DNA from: Luteibacter sp. SG786
Lineage (GTDB): Bacteria > Pseudomonadota > Gammaproteobacteria > Xanthomonadales > Rhodanobacteraceae
Length of the DNA stretch: 64,000 nucleotides
Direction of reading: 5' to 3'
NCBI RefSeq assembly: GCF_011759605.1
Contig: NZ_JAAOYX010000003.1
Location: 1-64,000 of the forward strand
Shown: positions 19,226 to 30,278 of the stretch, in pieces
Layout: the number at the start of each line of letters is the position of its first letter
How positions within the stretch are numbered: the first letter of the stretch is position 1
Notes under the pieces: generated by a model
What the model was told of the DNA's origin: nothing
Seen by the model: only the letters and a program-made list of their open reading frames with translations
The model's database searches: none
Program-made: the position numbers and the translations under genes

Positions 19226-19258
19226 GGCGAATCCCCTCCCTTACGGAGGGGATTCGCC
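19226..19258. terminator. Strong hairpin downstream of tex
   Basis: GGCGAATCCCCTCC-CTTAC-GGAGGGGATTCGCC has a perfect 14-bp stem with a 5-nt loop. It lies 27 bp beyond the tex stop in the tex reading direction and upstream of the autotransporter start. Only a weak T-rich stretch (CCTTCTTCC) follows on the minus strand. Confidence 0.6.
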
Positions 19259-19284
19259 AGCGCTGTCACGCCAGCTGGCTTGAG

Positions 19285-21621
19285 TTATTTCTTCATCGCA
19301 CGCGACAGCGCGTCGGCGAAGGCGCTGTTGGCCGGAACCGGCGTGGACTTCGGGGCTTGCTGCCCACGGCCGCCCTGGGCGCCGCCGCGGCGGTTGCCAC
19401 CCGCGGAGGCGTCGTCGCGCTGGCCTCCGGGACGGCCGCCGCGCGCCTCGCCCGGCACGTCATCCAGGCGCATGCTGAGGGCGATGCGCTTGCGTGGCAG
19501 GTCGACCTCCATGACCTTCACCTTGACGATGTCGCCGGCTTTCACCGCGTCGCGGGGGTCCTTCACGAAGGTGTGCGACAGGGCCGAGACGTGGACGAGG
19601 CCGTCCTGATGCACGCCGATGTCCACGAAGGCGCCAAAGGCCGCCACGTTGGTCACGCGCCCTTCCAGCACCATGCCCACCTTGAGGTCCTTCAGGTCTT
19701 CGACGCCTTCCGCGAAGCTGGGTGCGACGAATTCGGGTCGCGGATCGCGGCCGGGCTTTTCCAGTTCCTTGAGGATGTCCCGCACGGTGGGCAGGCCGAA
19801 GGTGTCGTCGGTGAATGCCTCCGCCTTGAGGCCGCGCAGAAATGCGGTGTCGCCGATGACCTGTTTCACTTCGCGCCCGCACTGCTTGAGGATGCGCTCC
19901 ACGACAGGGTAGGCCTCGGGATGCACGCTGCTCGCGTCCAGGGGATTGCTGCCGCCGGTGATGCGCAGGAAGCCCGCGCACTGTTCGAAGGCCTTGTCGC
20001 CCAGCCGGGGAACCTTGAGCAGATCCTTGCGGCTGGGAAAGGGGCCGTTCGCGTCGCGGTGCTTCACCACGTTCTCCGCCACGCTGGACGACAGTCCAGC
20101 CACGCGCGCGAGCAACGGGGCGGATGCCGTGTTCACGTCGACACCCACGGCGTTTACGCAGTCTTCGACGCGGGCATCCAGCGCGCGTGCCAGCTTTACC
20201 TGGTTCACGTCATGCTGGTACTGGCCCACGCCGATGGCCTTCGGTTCGATCTTCACCAGCTCGGCCAGGGGGTCTTGCAGACGCCGCGCGATCGACACGG
20301 CGCCACGGATCGACACGTCGAGATCGGGGAATTCCCTGGCGGCGAGTTCCGAGGCCGAATAGACGGAGGCGCCCGCTTCGCTCACCACGACCTTGGACAG
20401 TCCCAGGTCCGGATGCTTGCGAATGACTTCGCCCACCAGCTTGTCCGTTTCCCGCGAGGCCGTGCCGTTGCCGATGGCGACGAGGTTCACCCCGTGCTGT
20501 TTCGACAACTGCGCGATACGAGCGATGGACTGGTCCCACTGGTTGCGCGGTTCGTGCGGGTAGATGGTGTCGTAGGCGAGCAGCTTGCCCGTAGCATCCA
20601 CGATGGCGATCTTGCAGCCGGTGCGAATGCCGGGGTCGAGGCCCATGACGGTTTTCGCCCCCGCCGGAGCGGCGAGCAGCAGGTCCTTGAGGTTCTCGCC
20701 GAACACACGGATGGCTTCGTCCTCGGCCCCTTCGCGCACGCGACCGAAGAGGTCCAGAGTAAGGTGCAGGTGCAGCTTCACCCGCCACGTGAGGCGAACG
20801 GTCTCGCGCAGCCACGCGTCGGCAGGGCGGCCACGGTCGACGATCCCGGCACGCGCGGCCACGCGGCCTTCGCCCTCGGCATGGCCCTGCTCGGCGTCGG
20901 CGCCGGGGTTCAGGTCGATCTCGAGGATGCCTTCGTTGCGGGCGCGCATCAGCGCCAGCAGGCGATGCGACGGAATCTTCGCCACCGGCTCCATGTGGTC
21001 GAAGTAGTCGCGGAACTTCGCGCCCTCGTTTTCCTTTCCGGCGACGACGGTGGCGCGAATCTGTCCCTTTTCCCAAAGCCAGTCGCGCAGTTCGCCCACC
21101 AGTGCGGCGTCTTCGGAGATCGTTTCCATGAGGATGGCGCGGGCGCCGTCGAGCGCGGCCTTCGTGTCGGCGACGCCTTTCTCGGCGTCCACGTAGCCGG
21201 CGGCAACGGTTTCCGGGTTTTGGGTCGGATCGTCGCGCAGGGTCAGCGCGAGGGGTTCCAGGCCGGCTTCGCGCGCGATCTGCGCTTTTGTGCGGCGCTT
21301 GGGCTTATAGGGCAGGTAAAGGTCTTCGAGCCGAGCCTTCGTGTCCGCGGCGAGGATGTCGGCGCGGAGGGCGTCGGTCATCTTGCCCTGTTCGGCGATG
21401 CTGTCCAGGATCGCGGCGCGGCGGTCTTCGAGTTCGCGCAGGTAGCGCAGGCGCTCTTCGAGCAGGCGCAGCTGGGTGTCGTCGAGGCCCCCGGTGACTT
21501 CCTTGCGGTAGCGCGCGATGAACGGCACGGTGGCGCCGCCGTCGAGGAGCTCCACCGCCGCGCGCACCTGTTCGGGCTTGGCGGCGATGTCCTGGGCAAT
21601 ACGTTGTTCGATGCTCTGCAT
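19285..21621 (-). CDS. tex: Tex-family RNA-binding protein
   Basis: The 778-residue protein is collinear with Tex. It has the N-terminal helical region, a YqgF/RNase H-like domain (about 325-450, [18 protein letters not shown]), helix-hairpin-helix repeats (about 490-560, [16 protein letters not shown]) and a C-terminal S1 RNA-binding domain (about 650-720, [21 protein letters not shown]). A glycine/arginine-rich tail follows. Tex binds nucleic acid and affects transcription and stress tolerance. Length matches the family (about 770-780). No operon partner overlaps. Confidence 0.96.
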   Translation of the reverse strand: MQSIEQRIAQDIAAKPEQVRAAVELLDGGATVPFIARYRKEVTGGLDDTQLRLLEERLRYLRELEDRRAAILDSIAEQGKMTDALRADILAADTKARLEDLYLPYKPKRRTKAQIAREAGLEPLALTLRDDPTQNPETVAAGYVDAEKGVADTKAALDGARAILMETISEDAALVGELRDWLWEKGQIRATVVAGKENEGAKFRDYFDHMEPVAKIPSHRLLALMRARNEGILEIDLNPGADAEQGHAEGEGRVAARAGIVDRGRPADAWLRETVRLTWRVKLHLHLTLDLFGRVREGAEDEAIRVFGENLKDLLLAAPAGAKTVMGLDPGIRTGCKIAIVDATGKLLAYDTIYPHEPRNQWDQSIARIAQLSKQHGVNLVAIGNGTASRETDKLVGEVIRKHPDLGLSKVVVSEAGASVYSASELAAREFPDLDVSIRGAVSIARRLQDPLAELVKIEPKAIGVGQYQHDVNQVKLARALDARVEDCVNAVGVDVNTASAPLLARVAGLSSSVAENVVKHRDANGPFPSRKDLLKVPRLGDKAFEQCAGFLRITGGSNPLDASSVHPEAYPVVERILKQCGREVKQVIGDTAFLRGLKAEAFTDDTFGLPTVRDILKELEKPGRDPRPEFVAPSFAEGVEDLKDLKVGMVLEGRVTNVAAFGAFVDIGVHQDGLVHVSALSHTFVKDPRDAVKAGDIVKVKVMEVDLPRKRIALSMRLDDVPGEARGGRPGGQRDDASAGGNRRGGAQGGRGQQAPKSTPVPANSAFADALSRAMKK

Positions 21622-21705
21622 GGGTTTCCTGTCGCTTGCTCTGCCGACCGGCCTTTGGGCCGGGCCGCCGATGATAGCAAGCGACGGAGGAGCCTCCCTG
21701 CGGAC

Positions 21706-22464
21706 TCAGGCGTCGAAGCGGCCGCCGGGACGGGTGTCGGCTGCCGGTACGGCCGCCGTGCTGTCCGCGCGCCCCGTCAGCACGTAGGTGCTGGCCAGCA
21801 GGTCATGCACGCCCTGCTTGCGCTGGGTGAACGCGGCGGTGATGTAGAACACCATGGGGATGAGCACAGTAAACGCGTTGACGAGGCGCACGGCGTTGCG
21901 CCCCGCGGCACGCGCCACGGTGAGGCGGCGGCCTTCGACATCGGTCACGCGGATGCCCACCGCCATCTTGCCGGGCGTGGCTTGCCACTTCGAGCTTTCG
22001 AAGAACACGTAGTAGGCGAAGCCGATGACCAGCAGCACGTACGTGATCGGCTGCACAGCGGTGGCGTAAGCGGTGATCGCCGCCGTCTGGTCGTTTTCGA
22101 TGCGGCTGAGGAGGGTGGTCATCGCCGCGCCCAGCCCCATGGCAAGGCTGATCGCCGTGAACGGCACCATGAGGATCAGGTAGTCGATGACCCAGGCGCC
22201 GAAGCGCAGCCAGAACCCGGCGTATTCCGGTTCCGCCGATTCGGTGACGCCCATGAAGGGCGGTGGGGGCGGCGGCGTGGGCGGCACGGCGCCCGGCGCC
22301 GGTCGTTCGTCCGGGAACAGCTCACCCAGCGGACGCCAGTCGGTCATGCCTTCGTACCAGCCCAGCTCCTCCGGGCGGCAGGTGCCGTCGCGCAGCCACT
22401 GCCGGACTTCGCTTTCTTCGTAAGGGCCGAAGCGCTCGCCGTTCCGTCCGATCCAGACCTGCAT
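21706..22464 (-). CDS. RDD-family membrane protein with GYF-like N-terminus
   Basis: The 252-residue protein starts with a GYF_2-type domain (about 1-55, WIGRNGERFGPYEESEVRQWL, with W and GW pairs). A proline-rich linker follows (PPTPPPPPP). An RDD domain (about 80-240) has several membrane helices and the Arg-Asp-containing start FWLRFGAWVIDYLI. Function of RDD proteins is varied (transport or unknown). It lies between mnmG and tex with an 80-bp gap from mnmG, same strand. Confidence 0.85.
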   Translation of the reverse strand: MQVWIGRNGERFGPYEESEVRQWLRDGTCRPEELGWYEGMTDWRPLGELFPDERPAPGAVPPTPPPPPPFMGVTESAEPEYAGFWLRFGAWVIDYLILMVPFTAISLAMGLGAAMTTLLSRIENDQTAAITAYATAVQPITYVLLVIGFAYYVFFESSKWQATPGKMAVGIRVTDVEGRRLTVARAAGRNAVRLVNAFTVLIPMVFYITAAFTQRKQGVHDLLASTYVLTGRADSTAAVPAADTRPGGRFDA

Positions 22465-22520
22465 GGTGTTCCTTCCGCTCGCTCAATGCCCAAATGATGC
22501 CAGATGGGCCGCAAAGCCGT

Positions 22521-22544
22521 GTAGGACCGCGCCCCCGTGCGCTC

Positions 22545-22548
<4 letters not shown>
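22521..22548. repeat. Small inverted repeat at the mnmG stop codon
   Basis: GTAGGAccgcg...cgcTCCTAC resembles a short copy of the GTAGGAGCCGC REP-like family seen at 47112 and 48272. It overlaps the mnmG stop codon (22545-22547). Confidence 0.45.
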
Positions 22549-24425
<1,877 letters not shown>

Positions 24426-24499
24426 GAATGGGCTTGGGATGCCGGATGGGCGATTTTACGCCCTTACGCAACCAACCGGTGGCATGGCTCGTGCTTGCT

Positions 24500-24746
24500 T
24501 ATGCGTGCACTTCTTCCGGGCAGACGCTGCGCGATCACCCGCGCGCCGAGACCGAACACAGGGGTTTGGCCGAGTGCCGGAAGAAGGAAGCGGAATGCGG
24601 GCAAGGACGCCCCGTTCGGTTCGGAGAATGAGATCTGGCGCCCGGCGGTCTCAGGAACAGGGGGAATCCAGGATGACCGTGCTGCCGGGCGCCAGAAACC
24701 GAATGACTGGCACAAAGAGCCGCGGCCTCGACCGCGGCTTTCTTTG
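24500..24746 (+). ncRNA. Candidate structured non-coding RNA
   Basis: The 432-bp gap between mnmG and pepN (24426-24857) has no convincing protein gene but dense pairing. CTTCTTCCGG (24510-24519) pairs with CCGGAAGAAG (24577-24586). TCTGGCGCCCGGC (24634-24646) pairs with GCCGGGCGCCAGA (24684-24696), flanked by TTCGGTT/AACCGAA (24615/24697). The hairpin GCCGCGG-CCTCGA-CCGCGGC (24719-24738) followed by TTTCTTTG would terminate it. It does not match 6S, SRP, RNase P or tmRNA signatures. Strand is inferred from the terminator; the 5' end is a guess. Confidence 0.45.
24719..24746 (+). terminator. Terminator-like hairpin in mnmG-pepN gap
   Basis: GCCGCGG (24719-24725) and CCGCGGC (24732-24738) form the stem, preceded by CAAAGA and followed by TTTCTTTGTT. 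It is best oriented for a plus-strand transcript but could also close pepN transcription from the other side. Confidence 0.62.
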
Positions 24747-24822
24747 TTGATGCCAACACTACACTGTCCGAATGAACCATGTGTGACTTTTGCGTCAAGA
24801 ACGTGCTGTATTTCGGCAATTG

Positions 24823-24844
24823 GTGACGCAGTGCGTCAGTTTTT
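24823..24844 (+). terminator. Second plus-strand terminator near pepN end
   Basis: TGACGC-AGT-GCGTCA-G followed by TTTTTT is a compact intrinsic terminator on the plus strand, 14 bp from the end of the convergent pepN gene. An additional GCGTCA at 24791-24796 could pair with the same TGACGC, an alternative stem. Confidence 0.55.
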
Positions 24845-24857
24845 TCCTCGAAAGGCA

Positions 24858-27506
24858 CTAGCCAAGAGCGACCCTTGCCAGGATGTCGGTGAGGTCGCGC
24901 GAGAGATCCGTCCGCGCGGCTAGCGCAGCAACGGAGGCATGTGCCGCTTCCCGCCGCGCCGGTTCGAGCCGCTTCCAGCCGTTGAAGGCGGTGGCCACCC
25001 TTGCCGCGACCTGGGGGTTGAGCGCGTCGATGGCCACCAGCCGGTCGGCCAGCCAGCGATAGGACGCGCCGTCCGCGCGATGGAACCCGGTGGGGTTCGC
25101 CCGTGCGAAGCTGCCCAGCAGCGACTGCACGCGGTTCGGGTTCTTGAGCGTGAACGCCGGATCGTCTTCCAGCGCCTGCACTCGCGCCAGCGCGTCGGCG
25201 CCGGGCAGGAGCGCCTGCATGGCGAACCACTTGTCCAGCGCCAATGCGTTGCCGTCGTAGCGCTGGCGGAAATGCGCGATGGGCGCCTCGGCGGCGGAGG
25301 GTGCATAGGTGGCGAGCGTGGTGAGGGCCGCCAGGCGGTCGGTCATCGCCGGCGCCTCTTCGTATTGGGCAAGAGCCCGCTCTCTCGTGCCGTCCGGGTC
25401 GACCAGGGCGAGCAGGTCGAGCACGCGGCGTTTCAGCTGCCGGCGCGCCTGGCTCGCGGCATCGAGCGCCGCGCCGGACGCGGCGCGAAGCGACTCGTAG
25501 CGCTCGCGCAGCGCCGCCACGCCGATACGCCCGGCCAGATCGCGGAGCATGGCCTGGCGCGCGTCGCGGATGCGCTCCGGATCGCGTTCCGGCTGGCGCT
25601 CGACGAGCTCGATTTCGCCGGGCGGCGTAAGCAGTTCGGCAAGCAACGCATCGTCCAGCCGGCCCTCGGCGAAGATATCCGCCAGGGCCCCGGTCCACGC
25701 CGCCAGGGCGGAGCCGCCGGCGTTTCCTTCCCGGCAGTCGTCGTAGGCCAGTCCCGCGAGCTGCTGGCCGGCTTCCCAGCGATTGAAGCCGTCCGCATCG
25801 TGGCGGAGCAGGATCGCCAGTTCGTCCGGCTGATAGTCGCTTTCCAGGATGACGGGCGCCGAGAAACCGCGCAGCAGCGAGGGTACCGGCGCGGCGCCCA
25901 CGTCTTCGAATACGAAGCTGCGGTCCGCCGTATCGAGGACCACCGTACGTTCCGTGCCGCCACTCGTGCTTTCACCTTCGAGGCGCAGGGGCAGGGCATG
26001 GCCGTCGCGGTCGAACAACGACAGCCGGACCGGAATGGGTAGCGGCTGCTTGGTGGGCTGACCGGCTGTGGCCGGCGTGCGCTGGCGCAAGGTAAGCCGA
26101 TAGCGACGCTGCGCCGGGTCGAAGCGACCCTCCGCAGTGAGACGCGGCGTGCCGGCCTGCCCGTACCAGGCGAGATAGGACGACAGGTCGATGCCATTCG
26201 CTTCGCCGAGCGCTGCAAGAAAATCCTCGATCGTGGCGGCCTGTCCGTCGTGCCGGTCGAAGTACAGGTCCATGCCCTTGCGGAAGCCGCCCGGGCCGAG
26301 GTGGCCGGCAAGCATGCGGACCAGTTCGGAGCCCTTTTCGTAGACCGTGGCGGTGTAGAAGTTGTTGATCTCGCTGTACTGCGACGGCCGTACCGGATGC
26401 GACAGCGGGCCGGCGTCTTCCGGAAACTGCGCGCGGCGGAGCAGGGCGACGTCTTCGATGCGCTTCAGCGGCACCGAATTCATGTCCGCGGAAAAGCTCT
26501 GTTCGCGGAAGACGGTGAGCCCTTCCTTGAGACTGAGCTGGAACCAGTCCCTGCAGGTGACGCGGTTGCCGCTCCAGTTGTGGAAATATTCGTGCGCCAC
26601 CACGGCTTCCACGTGCCGGTACTCGTCGTCGGTGCTCGAATCGGGATCGGCCAGCAGGTACTTCGCGTTGAAGATGTTGAGCCCCTTGTTCTCCATCGCG
26701 CCCATGTTGAAGTCGTGCGTGGCGACGACATGGAAGACGTCCAGATCGTAATTTCTTCCGTAAACGCGTTCGTCCCATTGCATCGAACGGATCAGCGAGT
26801 CCATCGCATAACCGCAGCGACCTATGGCATCGGGTTCGGCCCAGATATGCAGCGCCACGGCCCGGCCGTCCGCGGTGGTGTAGTCGTGGCTGATCCGTTC
26901 GAGCCGGCCGGCCACCACGGCGAAGAGGTAGCTGGGTTTCGGGTGCGGGTCGACGAAACGCGCCCAATGGCGGCCGCCGTCGAGTTCGCCCGCGCCGTCG
27001 GGATTCCCGCCCGCCAGCAACACGGGGAAGCGCTGCCTGTCGGCGCGGAGCGTCACCGTGTAACGCGAAAGGACGTCGGGGCGGTCGGGGAAAAAGGTGA
27101 TGTGGCGGAAACCCTCGGCCTCGCACTGGGTGAGCAGGAAGCCGTTGTCGCGGCTGCCGGAAAGGTAGAGCCCCTCGAGCGCGGTGTTTTCCGCCGGGCG
27201 GATGGCGACGCGCGTGGCGATCGTGCAGCGATCGCCTTCCACCGCCACTTCGAGAACGCCGTTGGCGAGGATGTATTCGCCCTCACCGAGACGCCGCCCG
27301 TTGACCGAGAGTTCGAGCAGCTCAAGCCCTTCGCCGTCCAGCCGGACCGGCTCATCGGCCTGGCGCACCATCTCCAGTGTGGCGGCGACCTCGGTACGGT
27401 CGATGCCCAGGTCGAACGCGAGGTCGACGTGCTCCACCGACCACGCCGGGGGGCGGTACTCGGAGAGGCGGATGACGGAGGTGGGGGTGTCGGAGCGGTC
27501 GCTCAT
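24858..27506 (-). CDS. pepN: Aminopeptidase N (M1 family)
   Basis: The 882-residue cytoplasmic zinc metallopeptidase has the exopeptidase motif GAMEN (in NMGAMENKGLNIFN, about 270), the zinc site HEYFHNWSGNR (HExxH, about 308-318) with the downstream glutamate, and the long C-terminal superhelix (DUF3458-type, about 450-880). Length matches E. coli PepN (870). It removes N-terminal residues from peptides in the last steps of protein turnover. It has its own start with 66 bp to the divergent aldose epimerase gene. Confidence 0.97.
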   Translation of the reverse strand: MSDRSDTPTSVIRLSEYRPPAWSVEHVDLAFDLGIDRTEVAATLEMVRQADEPVRLDGEGLELLELSVNGRRLGEGEYILANGVLEVAVEGDRCTIATRVAIRPAENTALEGLYLSGSRDNGFLLTQCEAEGFRHITFFPDRPDVLSRYTVTLRADRQRFPVLLAGGNPDGAGELDGGRHWARFVDPHPKPSYLFAVVAGRLERISHDYTTADGRAVALHIWAEPDAIGRCGYAMDSLIRSMQWDERVYGRNYDLDVFHVVATHDFNMGAMENKGLNIFNAKYLLADPDSSTDDEYRHVEAVVAHEYFHNWSGNRVTCRDWFQLSLKEGLTVFREQSFSADMNSVPLKRIEDVALLRRAQFPEDAGPLSHPVRPSQYSEINNFYTATVYEKGSELVRMLAGHLGPGGFRKGMDLYFDRHDGQAATIEDFLAALGEANGIDLSSYLAWYGQAGTPRLTAEGRFDPAQRRYRLTLRQRTPATAGQPTKQPLPIPVRLSLFDRDGHALPLRLEGESTSGGTERTVVLDTADRSFVFEDVGAAPVPSLLRGFSAPVILESDYQPDELAILLRHDADGFNRWEAGQQLAGLAYDDCREGNAGGSALAAWTGALADIFAEGRLDDALLAELLTPPGEIELVERQPERDPERIRDARQAMLRDLAGRIGVAALRERYESLRAASGAALDAASQARRQLKRRVLDLLALVDPDGTRERALAQYEEAPAMTDRLAALTTLATYAPSAAEAPIAHFRQRYDGNALALDKWFAMQALLPGADALARVQALEDDPAFTLKNPNRVQSLLGSFARANPTGFHRADGASYRWLADRLVAIDALNPQVAARVATAFNGWKRLEPARREAAHASVAALAARTDLSRDLTDILARVALG

Positions 27507-27572
27507 GGCTGCACACGTCGTTTGGTCCCAAGCAGGCTAACATGCGTCCGAATCCGTCAAAAGGAAGACATC

Positions 27573-28577
27573 ATGTCTCGCTTCACCGTTGCGCGTTCGT
27601 CCCTGGGCGCCCAGGAACTGGTGGTGCTCGTCGACGCGGACGCGGACCGCGAGGTTCGCATCGCCCGCCGCGGCGCCACCGTGCTCTCCATCGTCACGTG
27701 TTCCCCGGAGGCGCGTCGCGACATCGCCGACGGCTTCCGCGACGAGAAAGAACTGCTCGGGCACAAGGGATCGCGCTTCGCGATCATGGCGCCGTTCGCC
27801 AACCGCGTGAATGACGCGCGCTATACGTTTGAAGGAAAATCCTACGATTTGCAGCCGGGTGCCGTCGGTGCCGACCGGGCGATCCGTCACGGTTTCGTGC
27901 GCGCCGTGACGTTCGACGTCCAGCGGGAACATGCCGACGACGACCACGCCTCGGTCACGCTGTTCACCCGCGCGATTCGTCCGGAGACGAATCCGGGCTA
28001 TCCGTTCTCGCTCGACGTGGCGGTCACCTTCACGCTCGACGACAAGGGCCTGACGGTGGAATCCAGAACGCGAAACGTCGGCGACCACGCCGCTCCCGCT
28101 TTCTTCGGCTGGCACCCGTACTTCCGGCTCTCCGACAATCCCATCGAGGGATGGGAGTTGCAGGTGCCGGCCGACACCGTCATCGCCACCGGCGAAGACT
28201 TCATTCCCTTGCCCGGCACACGTGCCTGGAAGGCGCTGGACAAGGCCGATGCGAGTCTCGATTTCCGCAAGCCGCGGCCGATCGGCGACCTTGCCCTGAA
28301 CAACACGTACACCGACCTCCAGCTCGATGCCGACGGCCGCGCCCGCACGCGTCTGCGCGATCCCAAAAGCGGTATCGGCATCGCGGTATGGCAGGAGAAG
28401 GGTGTCATGCTCGTGTTCACCTCGGACACGGCCGAGCGCGATGCGCGCAAGTCGGTGGCCCTCGAGCCGATGGAATGCATGGCGGACGCCTTCAATCGCG
28501 ACGACTGCACGCCCCTCGTGACGCTGCCCGTCGGCGAGGAACGCCGCTTCATCTGCGGCGTGGAGTTCGACCGTTGA
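27573..28577 (+). CDS. Aldose 1-epimerase family protein
   Basis: The start ATG at 27573 has AAGGAAG 8 bp upstream, so the longer upstream frame over pepN is rejected. The 334-residue protein has the galactose-mutarotase-like beta-sandwich motifs: FAIMAPFANRVNDARYTFEG, IRHGFVR with the catalytic-type histidine, FFGWHPYFRL, and the C-terminal glutamate in VALEPMECMADAF. It should interconvert sugar anomers; the substrate cannot be read. The next gene begins on a TTG that overlaps this stop, so the two are coupled. Confidence 0.9.
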   Translation: MSRFTVARSSLGAQELVVLVDADADREVRIARRGATVLSIVTCSPEARRDIADGFRDEKELLGHKGSRFAIMAPFANRVNDARYTFEGKSYDLQPGAVGADRAIRHGFVRAVTFDVQREHADDDHASVTLFTRAIRPETNPGYPFSLDVAVTFTLDDKGLTVESRTRNVGDHAAPAFFGWHPYFRLSDNPIEGWELQVPADTVIATGEDFIPLPGTRAWKALDKADASLDFRKPRPIGDLALNNTYTDLQLDADGRARTRLRDPKSGIGIAVWQEKGVMLVFTSDTAERDARKSVALEPMECMADAFNRDDCTPLVTLPVGEERRFICGVEFDR

Positions 28578-29521
28578 ATCCTCTGCCCAGCTTCGCCGAC
28601 ATCCGCGATGCCGCGGCACGCATCGCGCCGTATGCCACGGTGACGCCCGTACTGCGCAGCGACCGCATCGACGAACTCGTCGGTACGCCGATCGTGTTCA
28701 AGTGCGAAAACCTGCAACGCGGCGGCGCCTTCAAGTTCCGCGGTGCCACCAATGCGGTGTGGTCGCTGGGCGAGGATGAAGCCGCCGGTGGCGTCGTCAC
28801 CCATTCGTCGGGCAACCACGGCAACGCGCTCGCGATGGCCGCGCGTACGCGCGGCATTCCCGCGCACGTGGTCGTGCCGGACGGCGCAGTAAAGGCGAAG
28901 GTCGATGCGATCCTCGCCGCCGGCGCCACCGTGCACCGCTGCGCGCCCACCACAGCGGCGCGCGAGGCGGCGGCGGCCGAGATCCAGGCGAACACCGGCG
29001 CGACGCTGGTGCATCCCTACGCCGACCCACGCGTCATGGCGGGGCAGGGCACGCTGGTTCCCGAACTCTTCCGTCAGGCGCCCGGTCTCGACACGGTGCT
29101 CTTTCCCGTCGGCGGCGGCGGTCTTGCTTCCGGGTGCTCCATCGCTGCGCATGGCATCGACCCCGGCATCGCCCTCTTCGGCGCAGAGCCCGAAGGCGCG
29201 GACGACGCCGCCCGCTCGCTCGAGGCCGATGAGCGTGTCGGCCCGTTCGTTGCCGATACGATCTGCGACGGCCTGCGTACCCTGATCGGCGAGCCCAACT
29301 TCCACGCGCTGCGCGATCATGGTGTCCGGGTGCTGCGGGTGAGCGACGCGGAAGCGATTGCAGCCATGAAGTTGTTGTGGAGCGAATTGCGGATCGTCGT
29401 CGAAGTGTCGAGCGCCACCGTGCTGGCCGCCGTGCTGCGCTATCCGCGAGCCTTTGCCGGCCGCCGCGTCGGCGCCGTCCTTACGGGTGGCAACGTCGAC
29501 CTCGATGCCTTGCCGTGGTGA
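28574..29521 (+). CDS. PLP-dependent threonine/serine dehydratase-like protein
   Basis: The 315-residue fold-type II PLP enzyme has the lysine that binds the cofactor in GGAFKFRGA (about 53), the SSGNHGNALA phosphate-side loop, and the glycine loop PVGGGGLASG (about 180). Similar proteins are catabolic threonine dehydratases or serine racemases. It lacks the C-terminal ACT-like regulatory domains of biosynthetic IlvA. No in-frame ATG is suitable. A TTG at 28574 with GGAG 8 bp upstream overlaps the previous stop (TTGA) and gives the right N-terminus, so it is chosen. Confidence 0.85.
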   Translation: MNPLPSFADIRDAAARIAPYATVTPVLRSDRIDELVGTPIVFKCENLQRGGAFKFRGATNAVWSLGEDEAAGGVVTHSSGNHGNALAMAARTRGIPAHVVVPDGAVKAKVDAILAAGATVHRCAPTTAAREAAAAEIQANTGATLVHPYADPRVMAGQGTLVPELFRQAPGLDTVLFPVGGGGLASGCSIAAHGIDPGIALFGAEPEGADDAARSLEADERVGPFVADTICDGLRTLIGEPNFHALRDHGVRVLRVSDAEAIAAMKLLWSELRIVVEVSSATVLAAVLRYPRAFAGRRVGAVLTGGNVDLDALPW

Positions 29522-29675
29522 CGCATACCTGTGGGTGGCGCCCAACCCGGATGACAGCGGCTTACGATGCAGCGGCCGCACGCATGCGCACATGAGGCCA
29601 CGCCGCCAGCGGACACCGCCGAAAAAGACCGGACTGTAACCTCGCTCGTCCTTCAGGGAAGTTCGCGAGGTGGCT

Positions 29676-30224
29676 ATGCGCTGCGCATGGGCCGAGCAGA
29701 ACGACGCGGAACGCGTCTATCACGACACCGAGTGGGGTGTGCCCGTTCACGACGATCGTCTCCTCTTCGAGACGCTGGCATTGAGAGGCGTGCAGGCCGG
29801 TTTGGCCTGGCGCATCGTCCTTACCAAGCGCGACGCGTTTCGCCGCGCGTTTCATGGCTTCGATATCGCCGCCGTCGCGGCCATGAGCGACGCCGAGATG
29901 GCGACGGTGCTGGCCGATCGTGCCGTCATTCGTAACCGGCTGAAGATCGAGGCCATACGGACCAATGCCCGGCTCGTCGCTCGTATCGTCGCGGAGGAGG
30001 GCTCCTTCTCTGCGTTCCTATGGTCGTTCGTCGGCGGCGTGCCAAAGGTGAACACCCGCCACGACAGCGACCCCATGCCCATGTTCGACGAGGCGTCCGA
30101 TCGCTTGAGCGCGGTCCTGCGCAAACGGGGCTTTCGTTTCGCCGGTACCGCCATCTGCTACGCCATGATGCAGTCCGCCGGGCTGGTCGACGACCACGCG
30201 TGCGAATGCTTTCGTCGCCGCTGA
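29676..30224 (+). CDS. tag: DNA-3-methyladenine glycosylase I
   Basis: The 182-residue protein matches Tag throughout. CAWAEQND and YHDTEWGVPVHDD are at the N-terminus, FETLALRGVQAGLAWRIVLTKR is the helix-hairpin-helix core, and GFRFAGTAICYAMMQSAGLVDDH with HxCxC-like HACEC near the end supplies the zinc-binding residues. It excises 3-methyladenine from alkylated DNA. ATG at 29676 with CGAGG 5 bp upstream matches the family start; a GTG two codons earlier (29670) is also possible. Confidence 0.94.
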   Translation: MRCAWAEQNDAERVYHDTEWGVPVHDDRLLFETLALRGVQAGLAWRIVLTKRDAFRRAFHGFDIAAVAAMSDAEMATVLADRAVIRNRLKIEAIRTNARLVARIVAEEGSFSAFLWSFVGGVPKVNTRHDSDPMPMFDEASDRLSAVLRKRGFRFAGTAICYAMMQSAGLVDDHACECFRRR

Positions 30225-30256
30225 CGCCACGTTCACCGCGGCTGCACCGCCAACGC

Positions 30257-30278
30257 GTTGCCATGGGCCCATGGCAAC
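30257..30278. promoter_or_regulatory. Perfect 22-bp palindrome over a start codon
   Basis: GTTGCCATGGG is followed directly by its exact complement CCCATGGCAAC. The second arm contains the start ATG (30271) of the DUF72 gene. It could be a hairpin that hides the start, or an operator. No ribosome site is visible just upstream. Confidence 0.55.

Noticed and set aside
19357-22497. 1046-codon plus-strand frame over tex and the RDD gene
   Set aside because: It is antisense to Tex and RDD, rich in Arg/His/Val, with no domain.
24500-24746. 6S, SRP, RNase P or tmRNA identity for the structured gap
   Set aside because: None of the conserved motifs of these RNAs is present (for example no GGAAGGAAGCAG SRP loop and no GAGGAAAGTCC of RNase P), so it is left as an unassigned candidate.
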